DNA of 13,699 nucleotides from Flavobacteriales bacterium (GTDB taxonomy: Bacteria; Bacteroidota; Bacteroidia; Flavobacteriales; Flavobacteriaceae), in NCBI GenBank assembly GCA_027032855.1, contig JALVLX010000088.1:1-13699 (forward strand), read 5' to 3'. Position 1 is the stretch's first letter. Each line of letters starts with the position of its first letter. The notes under the pieces are model-generated. The model did no database searches. It was not told where the DNA came from and saw nothing but the letters and a program-made list of their open reading frames with translations. A program made the position numbers and the translations under genes. Below, piece after piece: positions 6,655 to 12,758 of the stretch.

Positions 6655-8565
6655 CTTATCCGCATCCAACTCTTGATAAACCGAATTATTTGACACAAAT
6701 TCAGGTATCATCTCTTTTAATATTTTTACTATCTCAAAATTACTTAATTTTTTGTAATCTTTCAATATTTTATAATAATTTAAAACTTTTTTGCAATCTA
6801 TAGTATTTAATCGAGCAATCATAATTTTGTCATGATGTGTCGGTAAATCCCCTTCATTTTGTCCCAAAACTTCTTCATATAATTTTTCGCCCGGACGCAA
6901 TCCTGTAATTTTAATGGAAATATCTTCAGGATAATTATAGCCTGATAATTGAATCATTTTGACAGCCAAATCAAAAATACGGACAGGTTCACCCATATCA
7001 AACACAAAAATTTCACCTCCCTTTCCCATGGTTCCTGCTTCCAATACCAAATGACATGCTTCGGGAATCGTCATAAAATAACGTGTAATTTCCTTATGTG
7101 TTACGGTTAATGGTCCACCTTTTTTCAATTGCTTTTTAAACAGTTGTATAACGGACCCGTTAGAGCCTAGTACATTACCAAAACGAGTAATTATGAATTT
7201 TGTGTCAGTTGTTTCTTGTTGCAAACAAGTAGCATAAATTTCAGCGGCACGCTTGGTTGCCCCCATCACATTGGTAGGATTAACCGCTTTGTCAGTCGAA
7301 ACCATCACAAATTTTTCGACTTTATATTCTACAGCCAAATCCATAAGCATCCGGCTTCCCAAAACATTAACTTTTACTGCTTCATACGGATTTTCTTCCA
7401 TTAAAGGTACATGCTTATAAGCTGCGGCATGATATATAATTTCCGGTTGATAAGTTTCAAAATATGACCGCATTTTGTGCTCATCTCTAACATCAGCTAC
7501 AATAGCTTTAAAATTTTTAAAAGATTTACTGATAAATTCTTGTTGTAAATCATATAAAGCCGATTCGGCTTGGTCAATTAAAATCAATAGTTTAGGCGAA
7601 AAATGCATCACTTGATTGGCTATCTCTGAACCAATGGACCCTGCTGCTCCGGTAACCATTACAACTTTTCCTTGTAAATCTTTCTTAATAACAGGATTAT
7701 TAATTTTTATGGGATTCCTATTGAGCAACTCCTCAATATTAAGCTCTTTAATCTGACTGACATTTATATGTTCTTCGTCAATCCACTGGTTGATATAAGG
7801 TACGGTTTTCACCTTCAAATTTAACTCTAAATATTTGTTGGCAATATTTAACAGTTCCATAGATTTAGCTTCCGGCTTACTGATAATCACTTCCTGAATA
7901 TTGTGTTTTTCTAAAAAATCGGGAGTGATACGCTTTGAAGGTAAAACCGGTTTTCCATGAATAGATTTATTGGTAAACCTTGGACGATTATCCACAAAGG
8001 CAAATACTCGATAAGGTGTATCTTGAGAGGCTAAAATGGCATCAAAAACGGCTTTTCCGGCATGCGCACCGTGAATAAGAATATTTTTTTGCATAACATG
8101 CGTAACCAATTTTTGATGAAAAGCTTTATAAACAATACGGCTGGCTAACAACAAAAAGATGGAAACAAAAAAATTAATACCTATAACAGACAAAGGAATA
8201 TTACAAGCCTCTAAAAAATGAAACTTACGAACTAGAAAAACTATTAAAAATAAGAAAAATGTCAAAATTATACCGGATTTAGAGACACTAATAGCATCAT
8301 TCAACCCCGTATGACGCACTATCCCTTTATATGACCCCGTGATTAAAAAACTAATCAAACTCAGTAACGCTACTAAGGCTAATTGGGGGAGTAACGGAAT
8401 TTTTTCAAGCTGAAATACAAAGTTAAAACGTATGAGGTATGAGATAAAAAAAGCATTTAAAACTAAAAAAATATCTATCAACAACACACCCCAACGCGGC
8501 GAAGATTTATCTGCAAGTTCTTTTATAAAATCAGATAATTTTATATAGTATTTTTCTAAAATCAA
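6631..8565 (-). CDS. Membrane UDP-sugar 4,6-dehydratase (CapD/PglF/WbpM-like)
   Basis: A 644-residue enzyme that probably converts UDP-GlcNAc or a related sugar to a 4-keto-6-deoxy intermediate for capsule, O-antigen or glycoprotein glycan synthesis. It has about four N-terminal membrane helices (26-48, 60-78, 97-113, 123-145). A first Rossmann-like sensor domain follows (about 158-260, NILIHGAHAGKAVF). The extended SDR catalytic domain starts near 298: nucleotide-binding TGAAGSIGSE (305-314), HAAAYKHVPLMEENP (379-393), STDKAVNPTNVMGATKR (423-439, the catalytic region, Met and Lys in place of Tyr and Lys) and RFGNVLGSNGSV (461-472). The length is standard. No ATG is available upstream; TTG at 8565 starts the protein just before KYYIKLSDF and fits a -7 box 24 bp upstream. 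No sugar aminotransferase or epimerase partner lies alongside. Confidence 0.92.
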   Translation of the reverse strand: MILEKYYIKLSDFIKELADKSSPRWGVLLIDIFLVLNAFFISYLIRFNFVFQLEKIPLLPQLALVALLSLISFLITGSYKGIVRHTGLNDAISVSKSGIILTFFLFLIVFLVRKFHFLEACNIPLSVIGINFFVSIFLLLASRIVYKAFHQKLVTHVMQKNILIHGAHAGKAVFDAILASQDTPYRVFAFVDNRPRFTNKSIHGKPVLPSKRITPDFLEKHNIQEVIISKPEAKSMELLNIANKYLELNLKVKTVPYINQWIDEEHINVSQIKELNIEELLNRNPIKINNPVIKKDLQGKVVMVTGAAGSIGSEIANQVMHFSPKLLILIDQAESALYDLQQEFISKSFKNFKAIVADVRDEHKMRSYFETYQPEIIYHAAAYKHVPLMEENPYEAVKVNVLGSRMLMDLAVEYKVEKFVMVSTDKAVNPTNVMGATKRAAEIYATCLQQETTDTKFIITRFGNVLGSNGSVIQLFKKQLKKGGPLTVTHKEITRYFMTIPEACHLVLEAGTMGKGGEIFVFDMGEPVRIFDLAVKMIQLSGYNYPEDISIKITGLRPGEKLYEEVLGQNEGDLPTHHDKIMIARLNTIDCKKVLNYYKILKDYKKLSNFEIVKILKEMIPEFVSNNSVYQELDADKVLVSSNK

Positions 8566-8588
8566 AATGTGAATTATTTAGGTCATGG

Positions 8589-8596
8589 CAAAGTTA
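8589..8596 (-). promoter_or_regulatory. Candidate Bacteroidota -7 box for the capD-like gene
   Basis: Read on the minus strand this is TAACTTTG, an exact TAnnTTTG match. It lies in the 74-bp gap after the isochorismate synthase stop and gives a leader of under 20 nt to the TTG start at 8565. This supports independent transcription of the capD-like gene and the unusual start codon. No clear -33 TTG is seen. Confidence 0.5.
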
Positions 8597-8639
8597 ACAA
8601 AAAAAAGATAAAATAGGAATGATTTGAATACGGTCCTTG

Positions 8640-9737
8640 TTATTTATCAAAATAATTTAATGCCGACAAAAGCACTTTTGACTTTAATAAAATCTCTTGC
8701 CATTCTTTTCCCGGCTGACTATCAGACACTATGCCTCCACCTACATAAAGCATCAAGTAATTATTAAAAACTTTCATACACCTTAAATTGACATACAAAG
8801 AAGCAGAATCTACCGTTTTTTCTCCAAGAAAACCGGTATAAAATTGGCGGTCATAATCCTCAATTTGTTTGATATATCGCATTGCAGTATCAGCCGGCAA
8901 ACCACATACTGCCGGGGTGGGATGTAGTTGAAGAATAACAGCACTCAAATCAGTGTTGTTTACTTTGGTGGCAATCCGGGTTTTAATATGTTCCAAGTGT
9001 CCTTGCCGAATTGTTTCGGGTTGTTTTACCGTAATATCCGCAGAAAATTTCTTCAAACTGTTTACAATATAATCGGTAACTATTTGTTGTTCATTAAATT
9101 CTTTTCCGCCCCACGAATCAGGCATTTCTTCTTTGCGAAACAAAGAATCTTTTCTTGCGAATTCTTCTTTTTCGTTGATATCCGTTACCGTACCGGCTAG
9201 TGAAACCGTCTGTAACAAACCGTTTTGATAACCGGCTAACAATTCGGGAGTTGCACCCATCCATGTCCCGATTTTGGGATGGTGCCACAAATACACGTAC
9301 GACCGGTCATAGGACAACATCAATTTACGAACAGCTTCAAACATATCAAAACCGAAGGCTGTTACTTTAATAGAACGTGATAAAACAATTTTTTTTAATA
9401 TCCCTTTGGCGATTAAATTAACCGCTTTTGTTACTTTTTCTTTATACTCATCCTCTTCCGGTGCAAATATTTCAGGTTCTAATATTCTATTTTCAGAATC
9501 TGAAGAAGCATCAATATTACTGAGCAATATTTCTGTAAATGTTGTTTTGTCTTTTGGAAAAATAACAACCGGATGCTTCTCCGTATCAAAAGGCGCAAAA
9601 TAATAGCCTTCTTCTGTCAAATCAGTAGAGGTGTAAAGTTCGGAATCGCTTTGTTGCCTGACAAACACTCTACCGCTTTCCGGCTTTTTATAAATTACAA
9701 ACGGCTTATCGCTATCAACCAATTCTTTTAACAACAT
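8640..9737 (-). CDS. menF: Isochorismate synthase (MenF/EntC type)
   Basis: Converts chorismate to isochorismate, the first committed step toward menaquinone (or a catechol siderophore). The 365-residue chorismate-binding enzyme lacks a long N-terminal domain. It shows KKIVLSRS (115-122; the Lys is the usual water-activating residue), GATPELL (161-167), SLAGT (179-183), HPTPAVCGLP (272-281), YDRQFYTGFLG (295-305) and GGGIVSDSQPGKEW (333-346). The CGLP motif and the lysine favour isochorismate synthase over anthranilate or aminodeoxychorismate synthase. The hotdog thioesterase gene ends 3 bp upstream, forming a tight two-gene operon. That partner makes menaquinone more likely than siderophore synthesis. 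menD, menB and other men genes are not in the window. Confidence 0.92.
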   Translation of the reverse strand: MLLKELVDSDKPFVIYKKPESGRVFVRQQSDSELYTSTDLTEEGYYFAPFDTEKHPVVIFPKDKTTFTEILLSNIDASSDSENRILEPEIFAPEEDEYKEKVTKAVNLIAKGILKKIVLSRSIKVTAFGFDMFEAVRKLMLSYDRSYVYLWHHPKIGTWMGATPELLAGYQNGLLQTVSLAGTVTDINEKEEFARKDSLFRKEEMPDSWGGKEFNEQQIVTDYIVNSLKKFSADITVKQPETIRQGHLEHIKTRIATKVNNTDLSAVILQLHPTPAVCGLPADTAMRYIKQIEDYDRQFYTGFLGEKTVDSASLYVNLRCMKVFNNYLMLYVGGGIVSDSQPGKEWQEILLKSKVLLSALNYFDK

Positions 9738-9740
9738 AAA

Positions 9741-10163
9741 CTATTTTTTTAAAACAATATTTGTCAATTTGGCATGTGCAATCAATTTATCATTTTCATC
9801 CGTTACTAAAATCTCCCACAAATGTGTCGTTCTGCCTATATGAACAGGTTTTGCAGTAGCATAAATAACGCCTTCTTTCTTGCTTCGCAAATGATTGATA
9901 GACAATTCAATACCCCTAACCTCATAAATATCTGAATCAACAAAAAAATGTGATGCCGTGCTTCCTACACTTTCTGCTAATGCCGCCGTTGCCCCACCGT
10001 GTAATAAGCCTAACGGCTGATGCACTTTAGAGTTAACGGGCATCTTTGCAGTCAAAGTATCCTCTCCCGCTTCAACAAACTGCATCTCTAAAGTTTCCAA
10101 AAGTGTATTTTTAATTACCTTTTGGTTTAAAAAATCAACTAATGCTTGTCCTTTTAGTTTCAT
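9741..10163 (-). CDS. Hotdog-fold thioesterase (MenI/PaaI-like)
   Basis: A 140-residue 4HBT/PaaI-family acyl-CoA thioesterase. HGGATAALAES (55-65) holds the conserved HGG and the probable catalytic glutamate E64. Further on, RGIELSINHLRSKKEG and VHIGRTTHLWEI match the hotdog core strands. Immediate coupling to isochorismate synthase (3-bp gap, this gene first) suggests it hydrolyses 1,4-dihydroxy-2-naphthoyl-CoA (MenI role) in menaquinone synthesis; substrate assignment is by context. The start ATG at 10163 is preceded, after only 2 bp, by four GGTTAATT-type octads, so its whole ribosome-binding region is repeat sequence. No exact TAnnTTTG box is seen upstream; the nearest is TAATTTG at 10290-10284 on the minus strand, one base short. 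Confidence 0.9.
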   Translation of the reverse strand: MKLKGQALVDFLNQKVIKNTLLETLEMQFVEAGEDTLTAKMPVNSKVHQPLGLLHGGATAALAESVGSTASHFFVDSDIYEVRGIELSINHLRSKKEGVIYATAKPVHIGRTTHLWEILVTDENDKLIAHAKLTNIVLKK

Positions 10164-10165
10164 TT

Positions 10166-10197
10166 GGTTAATTGGTTATCTGGTTAATTGGTTAATT
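10166..10197. repeat. Octad repeats in the thioesterase 5' leader
   Basis: Four 8-bp units, GGTTAATT, GGTTATCT, GGTTAATT and GGTTAATT (starts 10166, 10174, 10182, 10190), begin 2 bp upstream of the minus-strand ATG. A matching set (GGTTATTT, GGTTAATC, GGTTATCT, GGTTATTT) lies at 12621-12652. Confidence 0.85.
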
Positions 10198-10205
10198 GAT
10201 GTCGG

Positions 10206-10270
10206 CACTTCGGTACACCACTCCTTCGTCGTGGCACTCAGTGACCTTTGTGTCGTAGCACTCAGCCACC
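10206..10270. repeat. GC-rich 24-bp-period repeats related to the 6011-6055 pair
   Basis: Read on the minus strand, two 24-bp units each begin GGT and contain CTGAGTGC then ACGA: 10270-10247 (GGTGGCTGAGTGCTACGA...) and 10246-10223 (GGTCACTGAGTGCCACGA...). A partial, more diverged copy ending CCGAAGTG follows down to 10206. They resemble the GGTTACTGAGCC...CCGAAGTA units at 6011-6055 in opposite orientation. With the octads and heptads, these repeats fill nearly all of the 304-bp gap 10164-10467. Confidence 0.6.
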
Positions 10271-10287
10271 TTTGATTCTGCTTCAAA

Positions 10288-10427
10288 TTATCTCTTATCC
10301 CTTATCTCTTATCCCTTATCTCTTATCCCTTATCCCTTATCCCTTATCTCTTATCCCTTATCTCTTATCCCTTATCCCTTATCTCTTATCCCTTATCCCT
10401 TATCTCTTATCCCTTATCGGCTATCCC
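10288..10427. repeat. Heptanucleotide tandem array TTATCYC, 18 exact units plus 2 degenerate
   Basis: Eighteen consecutive 7-bp units run from 10288 to 10413, each TTATCCC or TTATCTC, then TTATCGG and CTATCCC. The order of the two variants is irregular. The array lies downstream of the M23 gene and upstream of the thioesterase-isochorismate synthase operon on the same strand. A plus-strand open frame across it encodes only a repetitive Leu/Ile/Pro/Tyr peptide and is not a gene. Copy number is likely to vary between strains. Confidence 0.97.
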
Positions 10428-10446
10428 TCTTTGTCGCTTTCCACTC

Positions 10447-10471
10447 GAGACAAATTGCAATTCATCTCTAC
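10447..10471 (-). repeat. Palindrome at the M23 gene stop codon
   Basis: On the minus strand the sequence opens GTAGAGATGAATT and closes AATTTGTCTC around a GC core (10459-10468 with 10447-10456). As minus-strand RNA all ten positions pair, two as G-U; as plus-strand RNA those two become C-A mismatches. The TAG of GTAGAGA is the M23 stop (10470-10468). It belongs to the same family as 12736-12758. Confidence 0.7.
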
Positions 10472-11709
10472 AGACTATCCAACTCCTGTTTATACGCCTT
10501 AATATACTCCAAATAATCAGGCAGCAAATCCGGAGCAATAGGTTTAGCCGGTGGCATCTTTTCTTTTAAAGGATCAACCTGTTTGCCGTATTTCCAAAAA
10601 CGGTAACAAACATGCGGACCGGAAGCATGTCCGGTTGACCCCACATAACCAATCACTTGTCCTTGACGTACCACACTACCGACATGGATACCTTTGGCAA
10701 ATTTGCTCATGTGCAAATACTGGGTGCTATAAGTTGCGTTGTGCTTGATTTTAATGTAATTGCCGTTTCCGGATGTATAGCCTCTTTTGGTCACAACGCC
10801 GTTGGCAGTAGCCATAATCGGGGTGCCCGTAGGTGCTGCAAAATCAGTTCCCAAATGCGGTTTCTCACGACCATAATATTTGATATATCTATGCAAATTG
10901 TAACGTGAGCTAATTCTTCCGAATTTTAAAGGTGCTTTTAAAAACTGCTTGCGCAAAGTCCGTCCTTTTTCATCAAAATAATCGAAATGCTGCTTGGTAG
11001 AATCTACCGGATATCTAAATGCATAAAAATCATTACCACCGTAAGTAAAAAGAGCCGCATAAATATTCCCTATCCCTGCATAAACCGTATCGTTGATATA
11101 GACATCATCATAGATGACTTTAAACGAATCGCCTTTGTTTAAATGGAAAAAATCAACTGTCCAAGCATAAATATTACTCAATTCCATAGCCAATTTCGGA
11201 CTTAAATTTTTATCGGCTATATCTTGATACAATGACTTGTTGATAACAACCTTAGCATTTTTTCTTTTTACGGTTACTTTCTTGCTTTTGTATTGAACTT
11301 TTATAGAATCTTGAAAGTCAATCACGGTATAGTTAACCATATCCTGTTCGTAAATAAACACTTTAGGACGTGGCAAACTGTCCAACGAATCTTTTTGTTG
11401 CAAAATCACATACGGTCTTCCTACTTTTATTTTTTTGACATCAAACGTATCTTTAACAGCTTCGATTATTTTGTAAATCTCGTTGTACGGCAGATTGTAC
11501 CGGAACAAAATCTTGCCAAAAGTGTCATTTGGTGCTACCGTATCATATGACACAATGTATTTATCTTTAGAATAAGAAAAGATTTTCGTAACCGGTTTTA
11601 CGATACTGTCTTGAGGTTGTTGTCCATCTTTGCCTCCCTTAATATTAGAATCATTACACGATGTGATAATTAATAATAATGTCAAAAGTATAACTAAATT
11701 TCGTTGCAT
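10468..11709 (-). CDS. M23-family peptidoglycan peptidase, lipoprotein
   Basis: A probable zinc endopeptidase acting on peptidoglycan from a lipid-anchored position in the periplasm. The ATG at 11709 is chosen because it starts directly with a lipoprotein signal (MQRNLVILLTLLLIITSC, lipobox Cys18); the frame is open upstream to 11790 but would bury the signal. Residues of about 59-105 (APNDTFGKILFRYNLPYNEIY) look like an OapA/LysM-type domain. The M23 domain spans about 280-380: HLGTD (H285, D289 ligands), YLHMS (H333) and SGPHVCYRF (H366, C368). The usual GPHxH has Cys where the last zinc-ligand His is expected; I recall the same variant in other Bacteroidota M23 proteins. A GATATTTG box at 11753-11746 is one mismatch from the -7 consensus. 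The rhomboid gene diverges upstream. The stop lies in a palindromic repeat. Confidence 0.92.
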   Translation of the reverse strand: MQRNLVILLTLLLIITSCNDSNIKGGKDGQQPQDSIVKPVTKIFSYSKDKYIVSYDTVAPNDTFGKILFRYNLPYNEIYKIIEAVKDTFDVKKIKVGRPYVILQQKDSLDSLPRPKVFIYEQDMVNYTVIDFQDSIKVQYKSKKVTVKRKNAKVVINKSLYQDIADKNLSPKLAMELSNIYAWTVDFFHLNKGDSFKVIYDDVYINDTVYAGIGNIYAALFTYGGNDFYAFRYPVDSTKQHFDYFDEKGRTLRKQFLKAPLKFGRISSRYNLHRYIKYYGREKPHLGTDFAAPTGTPIMATANGVVTKRGYTSGNGNYIKIKHNATYSTQYLHMSKFAKGIHVGSVVRQGQVIGYVGSTGHASGPHVCYRFWKYGKQVDPLKEKMPPAKPIAPDLLPDYLEYIKAYKQELDSL

Positions 11710-11803
11710 AATTTTGTGTTGTTGTTTGTTTTTTGAAAATCTACGCAAATATCTTACAAAAATCAGAGAGAAAAAAATAAAAAATTTCATGTATCTATTT
11801 TAG

Positions 11804-11811
11804 TATCTTTG
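11804..11811 (+). promoter_or_regulatory. Candidate Bacteroidota -7 box for the rhomboid gene
   Basis: TATCTTTG matches TAnnTTTG exactly, 41 bp upstream of the ATG at 11852. It sits in the 142-bp divergent region shared with the M23 gene. A clear -33 TTG is not seen. Confidence 0.5.
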
Positions 11812-11851
11812 CAAATACATATACATAATTTCTATATTTATTTTAAAAAAA

Positions 11852-12556
11852 ATGAACAGAACACCCGATACCATAAAACATCTTATCATCATCAATATTA
11901 TCATGTTTTTGGCAACTCAAATGATGCCCATGCAAATGATTAATATTTTTGCCATGCATTTTCCTTTAAACCCATTGTTTAAAATTTGGCAAGTTTTTAC
12001 CCACATGTTTATGCATGCCAATCTGATGCATATTGCTTTTAATATGTATGCTCTTTGGGCTTTCGGCATTCCATTGTATCACATTTGGGGAGAGAAAAAA
12101 TTCTTGATATTTTACTTTGCCTCAGGTTTAGGAGCTGTTTTGCTATATTCGGGTGTTCAATATTACAGTTTTAATCAAGAGTTACACCAATTAATGTCGC
12201 ATGACATACCAAAAGATCAAATTTTTCAGATATTAAACTCCGGAAAAACTAATGCTGTTTTTCAAAATATTACCGATATTTATCATTCTCCGTCACTGGG
12301 CGCATCCGGTGCCATTTACGGTTTATTGGTAGCTTTTGCATTCTACTTTCCAAATGCCGAGCTTATGCTGATGTTTATCCCCTACCCTATCAAAGCTAAA
12401 TATTTTGTTCCGCTTTTGGTTTTATCAGATGTTTTTTTCGGGATAACCAATGTAATCAACAGTCCTATCGCTCACATGGCACACGTAGGCGGCGCACTGG
12501 TCGGATTTATTTTGATGAAAATGTGGCGTAAACATGATTTTGAACGGTGGTATTGA
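11852..12556 (+). CDS. Rhomboid-family intramembrane serine protease
   Basis: A 234-residue membrane protease that cleaves transmembrane segments. Conserved sites: HANLMHIAFNM (55-65, the His/Asn-rich second-helix motif with the oxyanion Asn), GASGAIYG (150-157, nucleophile S152) and AHMAHVGGALVGF (207-219, catalytic H211). About six membrane helices are seen: 10-30, 50-75, 83-104, 148-167, 184-202 and 208-224. A longer polar loop (105-147, QELHQLMSHDIPKDQ...) separates helices three and four. This is the compact six-helix bacterial form without a zinc-finger domain. It has its own -7 box and diverges from the M23 gene. Its 3' end meets a repeat-filled gap with no clear T-run terminator. Substrate unknown. 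Confidence 0.93.
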   Translation: MNRTPDTIKHLIIINIIMFLATQMMPMQMINIFAMHFPLNPLFKIWQVFTHMFMHANLMHIAFNMYALWAFGIPLYHIWGEKKFLIFYFASGLGAVLLYSGVQYYSFNQELHQLMSHDIPKDQIFQILNSGKTNAVFQNITDIYHSPSLGASGAIYGLLVAFAFYFPNAELMLMFIPYPIKAKYFVPLLVLSDVFFGITNVINSPIAHMAHVGGALVGFILMKMWRKHDFERWY

Positions 12557-12558
12557 AA

Positions 12559-12611
12559 CCGGATGCCGGATGTCCGGTGTAAATCTAAATTCTAAATTCT
12601 AAAATCTAATT
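12559..12611. repeat. Two short heptad arrays: CCGGATG then TCTAAAT
   Basis: CCGGATG, CCGGATG and TCCGGTG start at 12559, two bases after the rhomboid stop. From 12584 there are TCTAAAT, TCTAAAT, TCTAAAA and TCTAATT, all at 7-bp spacing. The inner CCGGA-TG-TCCGG is also a small inverted repeat. Confidence 0.75.
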
Positions 12612-12620
12612 TTTGTTATT

Positions 12621-12694
12621 GGTTATTTGGTTAATCGGTTATCTGGTTATTTGATTTCAGATTTGCGATTTGCGATTTCAGATTTATGATTTTT
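12621..12694. repeat. GGTTATTT octads passing into GATTTCA heptads
   Basis: Four octads (12621-12652: GGTTATTT, GGTTAATC, GGTTATCT, GGTTATTT) continue without a gap into six heptads (12653-12694: GATTTCA, GATTTGC, GATTTGC, GATTTCA, GATTTAT, GATTTTT). The octads match the leader repeat at 10166-10197. The heptads match 5905-5938 and 64-77. Confidence 0.9.
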
Positions 12695-12695
12695 C

Positions 12696-12716
12696 AGACG
12701 TTGCGGTGCAACGTCT
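12696..12716. repeat. AGACG palindrome, second copy
   Basis: AGACGTTGC (12696-12704), loop GGT, GCAACGTCT (12708-12716): a perfect 9-bp-arm palindrome followed by CT. It keeps the AGACGTT/AACGTCT ends of the copy at 78-98, while the inner pairs change from TT/AA to GC/GC on both sides. Confidence 0.85.
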
Positions 12717-12735
12717 CTTCATTCGCATTTTCCAC

Positions 12736-12758
12736 AGAGACGAATACAATTCGTCTCT
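12736..12758. repeat. Palindrome at the uvrA stop codon
   Basis: AGAGACGAAT (12736-12745), loop ACA, ATTCGTCTCT (12749-12758): perfect 10-bp arms. Read on the minus strand the edge is GTAGAGAC, whose TAG (12759-12757) is the uvrA stop. No T-run follows, so intrinsic termination is doubtful. The M23 gene ends at the same point of a related palindrome. Confidence 0.85.

Noticed and set aside
4821..8565. Defence or other undescribed multi-gene system
   Set aside because: The genes are a GT2 enzyme, DUF4199 and a nucleotide-sugar dehydratase, all common Bacteroidota chromosomal families with no mobile-element signature.
8640..10163. Siderophore (entC) cluster
   Set aside because: No entB, entA or NRPS genes; the coupled hotdog thioesterase fits the menaquinone branch better.
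10288..10427. CRISPR array or telomere-like repeat
   Set aside because: Units are 7 bp with no spacers, and there are no cas genes. TTATCYC differs from telomeric repeats, and the site is internal to the chromosome.
10248..10502. Plus-strand open frame encoding a Leu/Ile/Pro/Tyr repeat peptide
   Set aside because: It exists only because the TTATCYC array lacks stops; 7-bp units give a 7-residue repeat. No start context, and it runs into the antisense of the M23 gene.
11710..11790. N-terminal extension of the M23 protein
   Set aside because: It would bury the lipoprotein signal peptide that starts at the ATG at 11709.
12736..12758. Intrinsic terminator for uvrA or the rhomboid gene
   Set aside because: The stem is good, but neither side has a T-run, and the same palindrome type occurs upstream of lipA, so it is listed as a repeat.
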